A DNA stretch of 64,000 nucleotides from Gammaproteobacteria bacterium (GCA_018824085.1 JAHJHI010000022.1:1-64000), one strand, 5' to 3'. Positions 17,205 to 29,997 are shown, counted from the stretch's first letter. Made by a program: numbers and translations. The notes: a model not told the origin generated them from the sequence alone.

Positions 17205-19208
17205 TCACTTGAAACCCAACCGCCACAGCAGCAGCAGGCAGACACCAATCACCATTGCAAACGCGTAGCGGTATATGTAGCCGGTCTGCACGCCGCGGGC
17301 GACGCGCGCGAAGGCGCCCACGGCCGATGCCGTACCGTTCACCAGCACGCCGTCGATCAGGCCGCGGTCACCGACCACCCACAGGCCGCGCCCCAGCATG
17401 CGGGCACCACCGGCAAACACCACTTCATTGAAGCGATCGAAAAAGTACTTGTTCTCCAGTACATAGGTGATCGGCCGGAACAGCGGCGCGACACGCGCCG
17501 GCAGCGATGGCATCAGGATGTACATGACGTAGGCCAGCACGACACCGCCCAATGCGAGCCAGAACGGCGCTGCGGTGAAACCGTGCATCGCCATCGCCGC
17601 GGCGCCATGGAACTCGTGCGCCAGTTCGCCGAGCACATCGTGTGCGGGCAGCACTTCAACAACGCCGGAGAACCATTCGCCGAACAGCATGGGCTGGATC
17701 GTCCAGTAGCCGATCAGGACCGACGGGATCGCCAGCAGCACCAGCGGCACCCAGACCACCCACGGTGATTCATGCGGCTTCTCGCCCGGAGCCAGACCGT
17801 GGTGCTCGTCGCCGTGATCGTCATGAGCATGGTGATCGTCGTGCGCCTTGCCGAAGTTCTCCGGACCGTGGAACACGCGGAAATACATGCGGAAGGAGTA
17901 GAACGCCGTCACGAACACGCCCGCGACAACGCAGAAATACGCGTAGCCGGCACCCGGGATGGTCGACAGGTGAACCGCTTCGATGATCGAATCCTTCGAG
18001 TAGAAACCCGACAGGAACGGTGCGCCTATCAGTGCGAGCGAACCCAGCAGCGACGTAAACCAGGTGATCGGCATGTACTTCCACAGGCCGCCCATATTGC
18101 GCATGTCCTGATCGTGGTGCATGCCCATGATGACGGAGCCCGCCCCAAGGAACAGCAGCGCCTTGAAGAAGGCGTGCGTCATCAGGTGGAACACGGCAGC
18201 GGAATACGCGGACACGCCGAGCGCGACCGTCATGTAGCCGAGCTGAGACAGCGTCGAGTACGCCACGACGCGCTTGATGTCGTTCTGGATGATGCCGAGG
18301 AAGCCCATGAACAGCGCGGTCGTCGCGCCGATGACCAGCACGAAGGACAGCGCGGTTTCGGACAGTTCGAACAGCGGCGACATGCGCGTCACCATGAAGA
18401 TGCCGGCCGTCACCATCGTCGCGGCGTGGATCAGCGCGGAGATCGGGGTCGGGCCTTCCATCGAGTCGGGCAGCCATACGTGCAGCGGCACCTGGGCCGA
18501 CTTGCCCATCGCGCCGATGAACAGGCAGATGCAGGCCGCGGTCAACAGCGGCCAGTCGGTACCCGCCACCACCATCGTCGCGAGCTCCTCGCGCCGGGCG
18601 AACACTTCGGCGTAGTTCAGCGTGCCGGCGTAGGCGGCGATGAGGCCGATGCCAAGCAGGAAGCCGAAGTCACCGACGCGGTTCACCAGGAAGGCCTTGA
18701 GGTTCGCGTAGATGGCTGTCGGGCGCTTGAACCAGAAGCCGATCAGCAGGTAGGACACGAGGCCCACGGCTTCCCAGCCGAAGAACAGCTGCACGAAGTT
18801 GTTGCTCATGACGAGCATCAGCATCGAGAACGTGAACAGGGAGATGTAGGAGAAGAAGCGGTTGTAGCCGGGGTCTTCCGCCATGTAGCCGATGGTGTAG
18901 ATGTGCACCATCAAGGAAACGAAGGTGACGACCAGCATCATCATCACCGTGAGCTTGTCGATCTGGAAACCGATCTCCATCGTCAGCGCGCCACTGGTCG
19001 CCCAAGTGTATAGCGCGCCGTTGAAGGTATTGCCTGCCTGCACGTCCTGGAACACGACGAAGGACGCGACGAGCGCAACCGCGACGCCGAGGATGGTGAC
19101 GCTGTGGGCCACCCGGCGCGGAATCACGCGGCAGAAAAGGCCCGCGATGATGGCGCCGGCAAGCGGCGCGAGCGGGATCAGCAGATAGAGCTGTTGCATC
19201 GATGTCAT
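17205..19208 (-). CDS. nuoL: NADH-quinone oxidoreductase subunit L
   Basis: A 667-residue antiporter-like subunit of complex I, with the long C-terminal lateral helix region. Conserved motifs include FFGWEAVGLVSYLLIGFW, MGKSAQVPLHVWLPDSMEGP and VAYSTLSQLGYM. The start is placed at the ATG at 19208, 3 bases after the region where nuoK ends; ATG 19199 is an alternative. A His/Asp-rich loop (about residues 455-480) interrupts the C-terminal part. Confidence 0.96.
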   Translation of the reverse strand: MTSMQQLYLLIPLAPLAGAIIAGLFCRVIPRRVAHSVTILGVAVALVASFVVFQDVQAGNTFNGALYTWATSGALTMEIGFQIDKLTVMMMLVVTFVSLMVHIYTIGYMAEDPGYNRFFSYISLFTFSMLMLVMSNNFVQLFFGWEAVGLVSYLLIGFWFKRPTAIYANLKAFLVNRVGDFGFLLGIGLIAAYAGTLNYAEVFARREELATMVVAGTDWPLLTAACICLFIGAMGKSAQVPLHVWLPDSMEGPTPISALIHAATMVTAGIFMVTRMSPLFELSETALSFVLVIGATTALFMGFLGIIQNDIKRVVAYSTLSQLGYMTVALGVSAYSAAVFHLMTHAFFKALLFLGAGSVIMGMHHDQDMRNMGGLWKYMPITWFTSLLGSLALIGAPFLSGFYSKDSIIEAVHLSTIPGAGYAYFCVVAGVFVTAFYSFRMYFRVFHGPENFGKAHDDHHAHDDHGDEHHGLAPGEKPHESPWVVWVPLVLLAIPSVLIGYWTIQPMLFGEWFSGVVEVLPAHDVLGELAHEFHGAAAMAMHGFTAAPFWLALGGVVLAYVMYILMPSLPARVAPLFRPITYVLENKYFFDRFNEVVFAGGARMLGRGLWVVGDRGLIDGVLVNGTASAVGAFARVARGVQTGYIYRYAFAMVIGVCLLLLWRLGFK

Positions 19209-19213
19209 GGCAC

Positions 19214-19525
19214 TCAACCTTTCAGGCTGTCGAGATCATCGACGTGGATGGTGTTCAGATTGCGGAACAGCGCCACGAGGATGGCCAGCCCGATCGCGGA
19301 TTCCGCGGCGGCGACGGTAAGGATGAAGAAAACGAATATCTGGCCGGACGGGTCGCCGAGATAGTGCGAGAAGGCAACAAAATTCATGTTCACCGCGAGC
19401 AGCATCAGTTCGATGGCCATCAGCAGAACGATGAGGTTCTTCCGGTTCAGGAAGATGCCGACGATGCTGATCGCAAACAGCAAGGCGCCGAGCACCAGGA
19501 AATGTGAAAGTGACAGTGTGAGCAT
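19214..19525 (-). CDS. nuoK: NADH-quinone oxidoreductase subunit K
   Basis: A 103-residue subunit with three membrane helices. The two conserved intramembrane glutamates are seen in [13 protein letters not shown] and [13 protein letters not shown]. It forms part of the proton path of the membrane arm. It lies between nuoJ and nuoL. Confidence 0.97.
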   Translation of the reverse strand: MLTLSLSHFLVLGALLFAISIVGIFLNRKNLIVLLMAIELMLLAVNMNFVAFSHYLGDPSGQIFVFFILTVAAAESAIGLAILVALFRNLNTIHVDDLDSLKG

Positions 19526-19546
19526 GACGGGCGGAGTTCTCGCTTC

Positions 19547-20152
19547 TCAGTCTTTTTCGGCGGGCATGGACACCAGCCGCACGCGGTCTTCGCGGCGTAC
19601 CGCAATCTGCTTCGCAGGCTCCTGGAACTTGGTGTCCTTGCGCTTGCGCATCGTCAGCGCGATGGCGGCGATCATCGCCACCAGCAGGATGACCGCAGCC
19701 AGTTCGAACGGATACACGTACTCGGTGTAGATCAGGCGACCGAGCTCCTTCGTGTTGCTGTAGCCGGGGCCGGGCAATTCCGGCGCCGGGGAACCGGTAG
19801 CCGAAAAATAGCGCGCGCCGAGAACGGCGAACATTTCAGCCAGCATGAGGCCGGCAACGATGAGGCCCGGCACCAGATTGGCCCAGAACCCCTCGCGCAG
19901 CCGCTCGATGTTGATGTCCAGCATCATGACGACAAACAGGAACAGCACCATGACCGCACCGACGTAGACGAGGATCAGCGCGATGGCGAGGAATTCGGCG
20001 CGCAGCAGCATCCACACGCCACCGGCGGAAAAGAAGGCGAGCACCAGAAAGAGCACGGCATGCACCGGATTGCGCGCCGTGATGACGCGCAAGGAGGCCA
20101 GCACCAGAATGGTGGAGAGGAAGTAGAAAACTGCGGTCTGGAAGTCCATCAT
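19547..20152 (-). CDS. nuoJ: NADH-quinone oxidoreductase subunit J
   Basis: A 201-residue membrane subunit of complex I (MMDFQTAVFYFLSTILVLAS) with five predicted helices. The conserved FLAIALILVYVGAVMVLFLFVVMML region is present. The hydrophilic C-terminus (about 40 residues, ending MPAEKD) is typical of the family. It is 66 bases downstream of nuoI. Confidence 0.96.
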   Translation of the reverse strand: MMDFQTAVFYFLSTILVLASLRVITARNPVHAVLFLVLAFFSAGGVWMLLRAEFLAIALILVYVGAVMVLFLFVVMMLDINIERLREGFWANLVPGLIVAGLMLAEMFAVLGARYFSATGSPAPELPGPGYSNTKELGRLIYTEYVYPFELAAVILLVAMIAAIALTMRKRKDTKFQEPAKQIAVRREDRVRLVSMPAEKD

Positions 20153-20218
20153 CGATTCGTGTCGTTCTTGTCCGTTCCCTTCGGCTCGGTCCGCCGCACC
20201 ATGCGACGGGCCGAGGCA

Positions 20219-20707
20219 CTAGCGGTACTTCGCGTCCGCTTCCCTGTCCTTGGCAATCTGCCCCTCGTAACGGTCGCCGACCGCCAGCAGCATCTGCTTC
20301 GTGTAGTACAGATCGCCGCGCTTCTCGCCGTGATACTCGAGCACACGCGTCTCGACGATGGCATCAACCGGACAGGCTTCTTCGCAGAAACCGCAGAAGA
20401 TGCACTTCGTCAGGTCGATGTCGTAGCGCGTCGTGCGGCGAGTGCCGTCGTCGCGCTGATCCGATTCGATCGTGATCGCCAGTGCCGGGCACACCGCCTC
20501 GCACAGCTTGCACGCAATGCAGCGCTCTTCGCCATTCGGGTAGCGGCGCAGCGCGTGCAGCCCGCGGAAACGCGGCGACTGCGGCGTCTTCTCTTCCGGG
20601 AACTGGATGGTGATCTTGCGCGCGAACATGTGACGGCCGGTCAGTGCCATGCCCTTCACAAGCTCGGTCAGCATCAGTCCACCGAACAAATCTCTCATTG
20701 AGCCCAT
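20219..20707 (-). CDS. nuoI: NADH-quinone oxidoreductase subunit I
   Basis: A 162-residue ferredoxin-like subunit that holds clusters N6a and N6b, passing electrons toward NuoB. Both [4Fe-4S] motifs are intact: [12 protein letters not shown] and [12 protein letters not shown]. The N-terminal amphipathic part contacts the membrane arm. The start at 20707 ([11 protein letters not shown]) may instead be the ATG at 20698. Confidence 0.97.
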   Translation of the reverse strand: MGSMRDLFGGLMLTELVKGMALTGRHMFARKITIQFPEEKTPQSPRFRGLHALRRYPNGEERCIACKLCEAVCPALAITIESDQRDDGTRRTTRYDIDLTKCIFCGFCEEACPVDAIVETRVLEYHGEKRGDLYYTKQMLLAVGDRYEGQIAKDREADAKYR

Positions 20708-20717
20708 GGCTCGCCCC

Positions 20718-21785
20718 TTACTTCCAGATCGACAGCGGGGACATCATCCAGCCGCCGACGAATACGAGCCACACGATGGTGACGGGAATGAACACCTTCC
20801 AGCCCAGACGCATGATCTGGTCATAGCGGTAGCGCGGGAACGTCGCACGCAGCCACAGGAAGAAGAACAGGCAGAAAGCGGTCTTCAGGCCAAGCCAGAT
20901 GAAGCCGTCAGGCAGGAAGCCCACCGGCGACAGCCAGCCGCCGAGGAACATGATCGACGTGAGGCAGGCGATCAGGATCATGTTCGCGTATTCGGCAAGG
21001 AAGAACAGCGCGAACGCCATGCCCGAGTACTCGATCATGTGGCCGGCCACGATTTCCGATTCACCTTCCACCACGTCGAACGGCGAGCGGTTGGTTTCGG
21101 CCACGCCGGCGATGAAGTAGACGATGAACATCGGCAGCAGCGGCAGCCAGTTCCAAGACAGGAAGCCGACACCCATCTCGGCGAACATGCCGTGCCCCTG
21201 GCCGCGCACGATGTCCGACAGGTTCAGGCTCTGCGACACCATCAGCACGGTGACCAGCGCGAAACCCATCGCGATCTCATAGGCGACGATCTGCGCCGCC
21301 GAGCGCAGGCTGCCGAGGAAGGCGTACTTCGAATTGGATGCCCAGCCGGCGATGATGACGCCGTACACGCCCATCGACGTGATGGCCATGATGTAGAGCA
21401 GGCCGGCGTCGATGTTGGCGAGCACCAGGCCGTCGCTGAACGGGATGACCGCCCAGGCCGCCAGCGACGGGGCCAGCGCGAGTACCGGCGCGAGAATGAA
21501 CAGCGTCTTGCTGGACGCCGACGGCAGCACGATTTCCTTGAACAGCAGCTTCAGCCCGTCGGCGATCGGCTGCGCCAGACCGCCGAGCATCTTGATGCCG
21601 AAGAAGGTGACACGGTTCGGGCCCATGCGGACCTGCATCCAGCCGATCACCTTGCGTTCGGCCAGTGTCAGGTAAGCCACACAGCCCATCAACGGCAGGA
21701 TGATCGCGAAGATCTTGACGACGGTCCAGACGGGAACCCAAGCGACGCCGAGCAGGTCCTGAACGGGTTGCAGCAGCGCGTCCAT
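20718..21785 (-). CDS. nuoH: NADH-quinone oxidoreductase subunit H
   Basis: A 355-residue membrane subunit forming the quinone chamber with NuoB and NuoD. Motifs include [19 protein letters not shown] and [17 protein letters not shown]. The ATG at 21785 ([13 protein letters not shown]) overlaps the nuoG stop by one base (TAATG), which indicates coupled translation. The open frame extends into nuoG but that part is a shadow. Confidence 0.97.
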   Translation of the reverse strand: MDALLQPVQDLLGVAWVPVWTVVKIFAIILPLMGCVAYLTLAERKVIGWMQVRMGPNRVTFFGIKMLGGLAQPIADGLKLLFKEIVLPSASSKTLFILAPVLALAPSLAAWAVIPFSDGLVLANIDAGLLYIMAITSMGVYGVIIAGWASNSKYAFLGSLRSAAQIVAYEIAMGFALVTVLMVSQSLNLSDIVRGQGHGMFAEMGVGFLSWNWLPLLPMFIVYFIAGVAETNRSPFDVVEGESEIVAGHMIEYSGMAFALFFLAEYANMILIACLTSIMFLGGWLSPVGFLPDGFIWLGLKTAFCLFFFLWLRATFPRYRYDQIMRLGWKVFIPVTIVWLVFVGGWMMSPLSIWK

Positions 21786-24102
21786 TACACGGCCTCCACG
21801 GTCAGGTTGCCGGACAGTGCGCCCAGTTGCGACGTTTCGGGCCATGCCGCCGACACATGCAGGCAATCGGCCGGCACGGTGTCCGCGATCTTCAGCGTGA
21901 GCTCGCACGCGCCGGCCGCGCCACGGATGCGCACGCGCTGTCCGTCGTTCAGGCCGGCCTGCGCCGCCGAAGCGGGATTCATGCGCGCCACGGCCTGTGC
22001 CGAATCGCGGGCCGCAGCCAGTGCCGGCGCACGCCGCGCGATCGCGTCGTTGCGATAGATCGGGAAGTCGGCCACGCGCTGCATGCCCTCCTGCTGCGAG
22101 CTGACCGCGAAGGACACGTCACTCGACGCGTTGCCGAGGCGGAATTCAGGCACCCAGCCGCTGACGCCTGCCAACGCCTCGTCACGCACCGCTTCCGAAG
22201 AATCGAACTTGAAACCGCCCAGCTCCAACATGCTGCCGAGCACGCGCAACACCTTCCACGCAGGACGCGTTTCGCCACGCGGACGCACGACCGCATGGAA
22301 GCTCTGCACACGCCCTTCGCAATTCACATAGGTGCCCGACGTCTCTGAAAACGGCGACACCGGCAGCAGGCAGTCAGCGTAGTCGAGTCCCGTCTTGAAC
22401 GGCGACATCACGATGACGGTGTCGGCCGCACCGAGCGCCTTCAACATGGCCGGCGGATTGGCTGAATCCAGCTCCGGCTCGGTATTCAGCAACAGGAAGG
22501 CGCGCAACCCGGCCTGCATCATCGCAGCCGAATCAAGGCCGGACCGAGCGCCGACAACCTGTGCGCCGACACTGTTGGCCGCATCGACCAGATAGCCGAG
22601 GCGCGCGCCGGTGATGCGCGACAGCGCTTCGGCCAATGCATGCAGTCCCGCGGCCTGCGGATGCTGCTGCACGACGGCGCCGAGGAAGATGGCGCGTTCG
22701 CCGTCATCGCACAGGCTCTGCGCGATGCGGAGCGCCGTTTCGGGAATGTCGCCGGCGGGGATGCCGGCCGGTACTTCGACGCCGCGGATCTGCGCGGCAG
22801 CGCGAACCAGCGCCTCAAGCTCGGCTGCCAGCGCCGACGGCGCGACCGTCGTGCGCGCATGAAGCGGCATCAGCCAGTCCTCACCGCTTACGCCAAGCGC
22901 ACTCACCCGTGCGCCATGACGCGCGGCCTGCCGCAGGCGCTGCGCCAGCAGAGGCTGGTCCTTGCGCAGGAAGCTGCCGACGACGAGCGCCGCGTCGAGC
23001 CTGGACACTTCGGCAACCTTCATGCCGAGCCAGGGAATACCCGACAACTTTCCGTCGAGCGAGAAATCGGCCTGACGCAGGCGGTGATCGATATTGCCGC
23101 CGCCCAGGCCACGCATCAGCTGCGTGGCAAGATAGAGCTCTTCGGTCGTCGAATAAGGCGCGGCAAGGCAGCCGACCTTGTCTGCACCGTGCTCGTCAGT
23201 CACCCGGCGCAGGCTGTTGGCGACGTATTCAAGCGCGGTCTGCCAGTCGACCTCGATCCACGTGCCGTCCTGCTTGATCATCGGACGGGTCAGGCGCTGG
23301 TCGCCATTGAGCGCTTCATAGGAGAAGCGGTCACGGTCAGAAATCCAGCACTCGTTGACGTCTTCGTTTTCCAGCGGCAGCACGCGCATGACTTCGTCCT
23401 GCTTCACCTGCACCACCAGATTCGTGCCGAGGCCGTCGTGCGGGCTGACCGTCTTGCGCCGGGACATTTCCCAGGTCCGTGCCGAGTAGCGGAATGGCTT
23501 GGACGTCAGTGCGCCGACCGGGCACAGGTCGATCATGTTGCCGGACAGTTCTGAATCCACGGTCTGGCCGACGAAGGTCATGATTTCCGAGTGCTCGCCG
23601 CGACCGGCCATGCCGAGTTCCATGACACCGGCGATTTCCTGGCCGAAGCGAACGCAGCGCGTGCAGTGAATGCAGCGCGTCATGTCGGTCGAAATGAGCG
23701 GACCGAGGTTCTTGTTCATCACGACGCGCTTCTCTTCCTGGTAACGGGAAGACGACGCACCGTAACCCACCGCCAGATCCTGCAGCTGGCATTCGCCGCC
23801 CTGATCGCAGATCGGGCAGTCGAGCGGATGATTGATGAGCAGGAACTCCATGACGCCCTTCTGGGCCGTGATGGCCTGCTCGGAGTGCGTCTGTACCTTC
23901 ATGCCGTTGGTGACCGGCGTGGCGCACGCCGGCAGCGGCTTGGGCGCACGTTCGACCTGCACCAGACACATCCGGCAGTTCGCGGCGATGGACAGTTTCT
24001 TGTGATAGCAGAAGTGCGGAATGTGCAGGCCAATACGGTTCGCCGCATCCATCACGGTGCTGCCGTCCGGCACTTCCAGCTTCTGGCCGTCGATCTCGAT
24101 CT

Positions 24103-24109
<7 letters not shown>
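21785..24109 (-). CDS. nuoG: NADH-quinone oxidoreductase subunit G
   Basis: A 774-residue peripheral-arm subunit with an N-terminal [2Fe-2S] ferredoxin domain ([15 protein letters not shown] and the later Cys in LPACATPV). Next come the His-Cys-ligated and [4Fe-4S] clusters ([21 protein letters not shown]) and a degenerate molybdopterin-oxidoreductase domain. The start overlaps the nuoF stop by seven bases. The C-terminal half is the least conserved, as usual. Confidence 0.96.
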
Positions 24110-25442
<1,333 letters not shown>

Positions 25443-25446
<4 letters not shown>

Positions 25447-25934
25447 TTCAGCTCGTCCAGCAGTGCGTCGATGCGCTTGCGGCTCATCCAGCTGCACAGC
25501 CGCGTGTTGTTGACGATGATGGCCGGCGCATCCCCGCACACGCCCATGCACTCGCCTTCCTTCAACGTGAAACGGCCGTCGGGCGTGGTTTCGTTGAAAC
25601 CGATGCCGAGCTTTTCCTTCACGTATTCGGCAGCCTGCTCGCCACCGGACAGGGCACAGGGCAGATTGGTGCAGACCGTGATCTTCCAGCGGCCGACCGG
25701 CTTCACGTCATACATGTTGTAGAAGGTCGCGACTTCCATTGCGGCCATCGGCGGAATGTTCAGGTGTTGCGCGACCGCGTCTATCGCCTCCGGCGACAGC
25801 CAGCCGTTCTGCTCCTGCGCAATGCGCAGACCGGCCATGACGGCCGAGACGGCCTGTCCTTCCGGATACTTCGCGACTTCGCGGTCGATCGCCGCGCGCG
25901 AAGCTTCACTCAGCGCAAAAGTCATTCTGTCCAT
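25443..25934 (-). CDS. nuoE: NADH-quinone oxidoreductase subunit E
   Basis: A 163-residue thioredoxin-like [2Fe-2S] subunit (cluster N1a). The four ligands are seen in CTNLPC and [11 protein letters not shown]. It pairs with NuoF in the NADH dehydrogenase module. The start could be the ATG at 25934 or 25925, or a GTG at 25940. It lies 24 bases after nuoD. Confidence 0.95.
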
Positions 25935-25958
25935 GCTCACCGGTCACTTATCGGTCAC

Positions 25959-27212
25959 TTATCTGTCAATTTCGCCGAACACGACGTCCATCGTGCCGAT
26001 GATGGCCACGACGTCGGAAATCATGTGTCCGCGCGACATCTCGTCCATCGCCGCCAGATGCGCAAACCCCGGCGCACGGATTTTCAGGCGATAGGGTTTG
26101 TTGGCGCCGTCGGACATCGCGTAGATGCCGAACTCGCCTTTCGGATGCTCCACCGCTGCGTAGCATTCGCCTTCCGGCACGTGTATGCCCTCGGTGAACA
26201 GCTTGAAGTGGTGGATCAGCTCTTCCATATTGCCCTTCATCGCTTCACGCGACGGCGGCGCGGCCTTGTGGTTGTCCGTGATGACCGGGCCGGGATTCAC
26301 GCGCAGCCAGTCGATGCACTGACGGATGATGCGGTTGGACTGACGCATTTCCTCGATGCGCACCAGATAGCGGTCATAGCTGTCGCCATTGGTACCGACC
26401 GGAATGTCGAAATCCATGCGGTCATACACTTCATACGGCTGCTTCTTGCGCAGGTCCCACGCGACGCCGGAACCACGCAGCATCGGGCCGGTGAATCCGA
26501 GCGCCTTGGCGCGCTCCGGCGTCACGATGCCGATGTCAACCAGGCGCTGCTTCCAGATGCGGTTGTCGGTGAGCAGCGTTTCGTACTCATCCACGTAGCG
26601 CGGGAAGCGGTCGGTGAAATCCTGCAGGAAGTCGAGCACAGATCCGCTGCGGTTCGCGTTCAGACGCTTGATCGCCTCGGCATTCTTGAACTTGTTGACC
26701 TGATACTGCGGCATCGAATCCGGCAGATCGCGATAGACACCGCCCGGACGGTAGTAGGCCGCATGCATGCGCGCACCCGACACCGCCTCATAGACATCCA
26801 TCAGGTCTTCGCGCTCGCGGAAGGCGTACAGGAACACCGTCATCGCGCCAACGTCGAGCGCGTGCGCTCCGAGCCACAGCAGGTGGTTCAGGATGCGCGT
26901 GACCTCGTCGAACATGACGCGGATGTACTGAGCACGCTCCGGCACGTCGAGTTGCAGCAGCTTCTCGATAGCCATGCAGTACGCATGTTCATTGCTCATC
27001 ATCGACACGTAGTCGAGACGGTCCATGTACGGCACGCTCTGTATCCACGTGCGCGTTTCCGCGAGCTTTTCCGTCGCCCGGTGCAGCAGGCCGATATGCG
27101 GATCGGCGCGTTGCACCACTTCGCCGTCAAGCTCAAGCACCAGGCGCAGCACGCCGTGCGCGGCCGGATGCTGCGGCCCGAAATTCATCGTGTAGTTGCG
27201 GATTTCAGCCAT
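25959..27212 (-). CDS. nuoD: NADH-quinone oxidoreductase subunit D
   Basis: A 417-residue 49-kDa subunit that forms the quinone site with NuoB. Motifs include [33 protein letters not shown] and a C-terminal DVVFGEIDR. It is related to the large subunit of [NiFe] hydrogenases. The ATG at 27212 overlaps nuoC by eight bases. NuoC and NuoD are separate here, not fused as in E. coli. Confidence 0.97.
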   Translation of the reverse strand: MAEIRNYTMNFGPQHPAAHGVLRLVLELDGEVVQRADPHIGLLHRATEKLAETRTWIQSVPYMDRLDYVSMMSNEHAYCMAIEKLLQLDVPERAQYIRVMFDEVTRILNHLLWLGAHALDVGAMTVFLYAFREREDLMDVYEAVSGARMHAAYYRPGGVYRDLPDSMPQYQVNKFKNAEAIKRLNANRSGSVLDFLQDFTDRFPRYVDEYETLLTDNRIWKQRLVDIGIVTPERAKALGFTGPMLRGSGVAWDLRKKQPYEVYDRMDFDIPVGTNGDSYDRYLVRIEEMRQSNRIIRQCIDWLRVNPGPVITDNHKAAPPSREAMKGNMEELIHHFKLFTEGIHVPEGECYAAVEHPKGEFGIYAMSDGANKPYRLKIRAPGFAHLAAMDEMSRGHMISDVVAIIGTMDVVFGEIDR

Positions 27213-27807
27213 GACCGACGTCCCCGTAATTCCCCTCGCGCACCACACGCGGCGTGACCTCCCGCGGCGCGATGCTGACAGGCTGATAGACGACGCGTTT
27301 CTGATCCGGGTCGTAGCGCATCTCGACATGACCGGAAATCGGAAAGTCCTTGCGAAAAGGATGACCGACGAAACCGTAATCGGTCAGCAGACGGCGCAGA
27401 TCGCCGTGTCCTGCGAACATGATTCCGTAAAGATCGAATGCCTCGCGCTCGAACCAGTTGGCCGCCGGCCATACGTCATTGACCGACGCGATGACGGGGA
27501 AGTCGTCATCCGCCACGAACGCACGCAGGCGCAGGCGCAAGTTGGCGGCCACCGACATCAGGTGCACCACGACCGCGTAGCGCAGGCCGGATGAGCGCGT
27601 GGCGTGCGTCGAGTAGTCAACGCCGCACAGATCGATCATCTGTTCGAACGGGGCTGTCGCACTGTCGCGCAACGCCAGTGCGACAGCGTGGTAGTCGTCG
27701 GCAGCGACCTCGACGGTCAACTCGCCCAGTTCGCTGGAGACGTTTCGGATGCGATCGCCAAATTCTGCCAGCAGCGCTTCACGCAGGGATTCAAGCCGTG
27801 TGCTCAT
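27205..27807 (-). CDS. nuoC: NADH-quinone oxidoreductase subunit C
   Basis: A 200-residue 30-kDa subunit of the peripheral arm. The family signature is present as [29 protein letters not shown] followed by HPFRKDFP. The ATG at 27807 ([13 protein letters not shown]) is used; the upstream extension overlaps nuoB. It starts 5 bases after nuoB. Confidence 0.96.
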   Translation of the reverse strand: MSTRLESLREALLAEFGDRIRNVSSELGELTVEVAADDYHAVALALRDSATAPFEQMIDLCGVDYSTHATRSSGLRYAVVVHLMSVAANLRLRLRAFVADDDFPVIASVNDVWPAANWFEREAFDLYGIMFAGHGDLRRLLTDYGFVGHPFRKDFPISGHVEMRYDPDQKRVVYQPVSIAPREVTPRVVREGNYGDVGHG

Positions 27808-27812
27808 GATGT

Positions 27813-28289
27813 TCAACGGGCAATCGTACTGGTGCGGCGGATCTTGTTCTGCAACTGCACAAGGCCGTAAATGAGCGCCTCGGCCGTCGGCGGACAGCCC
27901 GGCACATAAACATCGACGGGCACGATGCGATCGCAACCGCGCACCACCGAATAGGAGTAATGGTAATAGCCGCCGCCATTGGCACAGGATCCCATCGACA
28001 ACACCCAGCGGGGTTCCGGCATCTGGTCATATACACGGCGCAGCGCGGGCGCCATCTTGTTGCACAGCGTGCCGGCAACGATCATCAGATCGGACTGCCG
28101 CGGGCTCGGCCGGAACACGATGCCGAAGCGGTCAAGGTCATACCGCGCCGCACCTGCCTGCATCATCTCCACTGCACAACAGGCCAGACCGAAGGTCATC
28201 GGCCACAATGAACCCGTGCGGGTCCAGTTGATCAGCTTGTCGAGCTGCGTCGTGACGAAGCCTTCTTGAAGTACGCCTTCAATGCTCAT
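27813..28289 (-). CDS. nuoB: NADH-quinone oxidoreductase subunit B
   Basis: A 158-residue subunit that holds the terminal [4Fe-4S] cluster N2, which reduces quinone. The ligands are seen in [20 protein letters not shown] and PGCPPTAE. The ATG at 28289 ([12 protein letters not shown]) fits the family. The open frame extends 36 codons upstream without conservation. Confidence 0.97.
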   Translation of the reverse strand: MSIEGVLQEGFVTTQLDKLINWTRTGSLWPMTFGLACCAVEMMQAGAARYDLDRFGIVFRPSPRQSDLMIVAGTLCNKMAPALRRVYDQMPEPRWVLSMGSCANGGGYYHYSYSVVRGCDRIVPVDVYVPGCPPTAEALIYGLVQLQNKIRRTSTIAR

Positions 28290-28344
28290 CGATAAATCCG
28301 TCGAAAAAACTTTGGGTGGCAACCCGACCCGCGCAATGCGCGCA

Positions 28345-28701
28345 TCACTCCCAGTCGAGCGCGCCTTTTTTCCATTCGTAGACGAAGCCCACGACAAGAA
28401 TGCCGAGGAAAATCATCATCGCCACGAACCCGAACATGCCGAGTTCCTCAAGCACGATGGCCCACGGGAAAAGAAAGGCGATCTCAAGGTCGAACAGGAT
28501 GAAAAGGATGGCGACCAGGTAGTAGCGCACATCGAATTTCATCCGCGTGTCTTCGAAAGCTTCGAAGCCGCATTCGTAGGGGGAGAGCTTCTCGGGGTCC
28601 GGGCGGCTGGGACCGACCAGCTTGCCAGCGATCATCGGGACAAACCCGAACGCGACACCGATCAGAATAAAGAGGAGAACCGGGAAATATTCGATCAACA
28701 T
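28345..28701 (-). CDS. nuoA: NADH-quinone oxidoreductase subunit A
   Basis: A 118-residue membrane subunit with three helices and the conserved [22 protein letters not shown] loop that contacts NuoB and NuoD. It is the first gene of the 14-gene operon. The 149 bases between it and secG hold a likely promoter (TATACT on the minus strand at about 28825-28820) but no tRNA gene. Confidence 0.96.
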   Translation of the reverse strand: MLIEYFPVLLFILIGVAFGFVPMIAGKLVGPSRPDPEKLSPYECGFEAFEDTRMKFDVRYYLVAILFILFDLEIAFLFPWAIVLEELGMFGFVAMMIFLGILVVGFVYEWKKGALDWE

Positions 28702-28850
28702 GACGGGTTGTTCATGCGTGAAATCGTTTCCGGCGACACGGAGCGTAATCCGGGGCCGGCATCCGGCGCAGCAGCCGATAAGCTGCGCGCCACGTTGCAG
28801 CGCAGCGTGAAACGGGCCGGAGTATAGCGCGTTTCACGCCGGGCGGCGGC

Positions 28851-29219
28851 TTACTTCGGAATATCTGCCGCCTTCGAACCGGGCGCGGCAGGTGCCGCAT
28901 CCGGTGCCTGCACCGGTTCCACGGGTACCGTTACAGACTTCGCCGCATCAATGACGGAGCTCGCACCCGAACGCGGCTGATTCGTCGCGATATAGCTCAG
29001 CGCGAGGCTGGTGCAGAAAAATATGGCCGCCAGCGCCGCAGTGGTACGGCTCAGGAAATTGGCCGATCCCGACGAGCCGAAAAGACTGCCCGACGAACCG
29101 CTGCCAAACGCCGCCCCCATGTCGGCTCCCTTGCCGTGTTGCAGCAAAACCAGCGTGATCACGCCGATCGCCACCACGATGTGAACCGAAAGAACGACCG
29201 AAAAAACGATACCCATCAA
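28851..29219 (-). CDS. secG: Protein translocase subunit SecG
   Basis: A 122-residue membrane protein (MMGIVFSVVLSVHIVVAIGV) with two helices around the conserved LLQHGKGADMGAAFGSGSSGSLFGSSG stretch (quoted here in parts: LLQHGKGADMG and SLFGSSGSANF). SecG assists SecYE/SecA preprotein export. The C-terminal 45 residues are an Ala/Pro/Val-rich cytoplasmic tail. It lies six bases after tpiA, a conserved pair. Confidence 0.95.
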   Translation of the reverse strand: MMGIVFSVVLSVHIVVAIGVITLVLLQHGKGADMGAAFGSGSSGSLFGSSGSANFLSRTTAALAAIFFCTSLALSYIATNQPRSGASSVIDAAKSVTVPVEPVQAPDAAPAAPGSKAADIPK

Positions 29220-29225
29220 ATCACC

Positions 29226-29978
29226 TCAAGATGCTGCGGCCGCCGCAACGATGGACAGGAAATCCCCGGCCACCAGCGACGCGCCACCAATAAGACCGCC
29301 ATCGATATCCGCCTGCCCGAACAGCTCGGCGGCGTTTTGCGGCTTCACGCTGCCGCCGTAAAGAATGGACACCTGCCCGGCAACTGCATCGCCGCACCAG
29401 GACTGGATGCGCCCGCGGATGAACGCGTGCACAGCCTGCGCCTGCGCCGGTGACGCCGTAACGCCGGTGCCGATTGCCCACACCGGTTCATAGGCCAGCA
29501 CGCAGGCGCCGAGCGCTGCCGCCCCGCTGATGTCCAGGACCGCTTTCAGCTGACGCTCGACCACGGATTCGGTCACGCCACCCTCGCGCTCCGCCAGCGA
29601 CTCGCCAACACAAAGTATAGGCACCAGACCCGCAGCAATCGCCGCGGTGACCTTGGCCGCCACCTGGGCGTCGCTTTCTCCGTACAGCGCACGGCGCTCC
29701 GAATGCCCGACGATGACGTATCGGCAGGCAAAATCCGCCAGCATTGCCGCGGACACTTCACCGGTGTAGGCGCCAGCGGGGTGTTCACTGAGATTCTGCG
29801 CACCCCACTCGATGCCGCTGCCTTCAAGTGCAACCCGTGCCTGCTGCAGATACGGGAACGGAACACAGACGATGAACGGGCACCCCTGCCCGCCCGCGTC
29901 ACGCAATGCGGCAAGCAACGCCTCGTTGGCGCCAAGCCCGCCGTGCATTTTCCAGTTTCCTGCAACCAGTTTTCGCAT
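29226..29978 (-). CDS. tpiA: Triose-phosphate isomerase
   Basis: A 250-residue TIM-barrel enzyme interconverting dihydroxyacetone phosphate and glyceraldehyde 3-phosphate. Lys in GNWKMHG, His in IVGHSERR and Glu in AYEPVWAIGTG are the catalytic residues. ATG 29978 (MRKLVAGNWKM) is the canonical start; a GTG three codons upstream is possible. It is followed by secG and then nuo. Confidence 0.97.
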   Translation of the reverse strand: MRKLVAGNWKMHGGLGANEALLAALRDAGGQGCPFIVCVPFPYLQQARVALEGSGIEWGAQNLSEHPAGAYTGEVSAAMLADFACRYVIVGHSERRALYGESDAQVAAKVTAAIAAGLVPILCVGESLAEREGGVTESVVERQLKAVLDISGAAALGACVLAYEPVWAIGTGVTASPAQAQAVHAFIRGRIQSWCGDAVAGQVSILYGGSVKPQNAAELFGQADIDGGLIGGASLVAGDFLSIVAAAAAS

Positions 29979-29997
29979 CAAAGCCACTCTCGCGTGC

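Noticed and set aside
28702-28850. Search for the tRNA-Leu often found between secG and nuoA
   Set aside because: No cloverleaf or TTCGAATC-like T-loop was seen in this gap.
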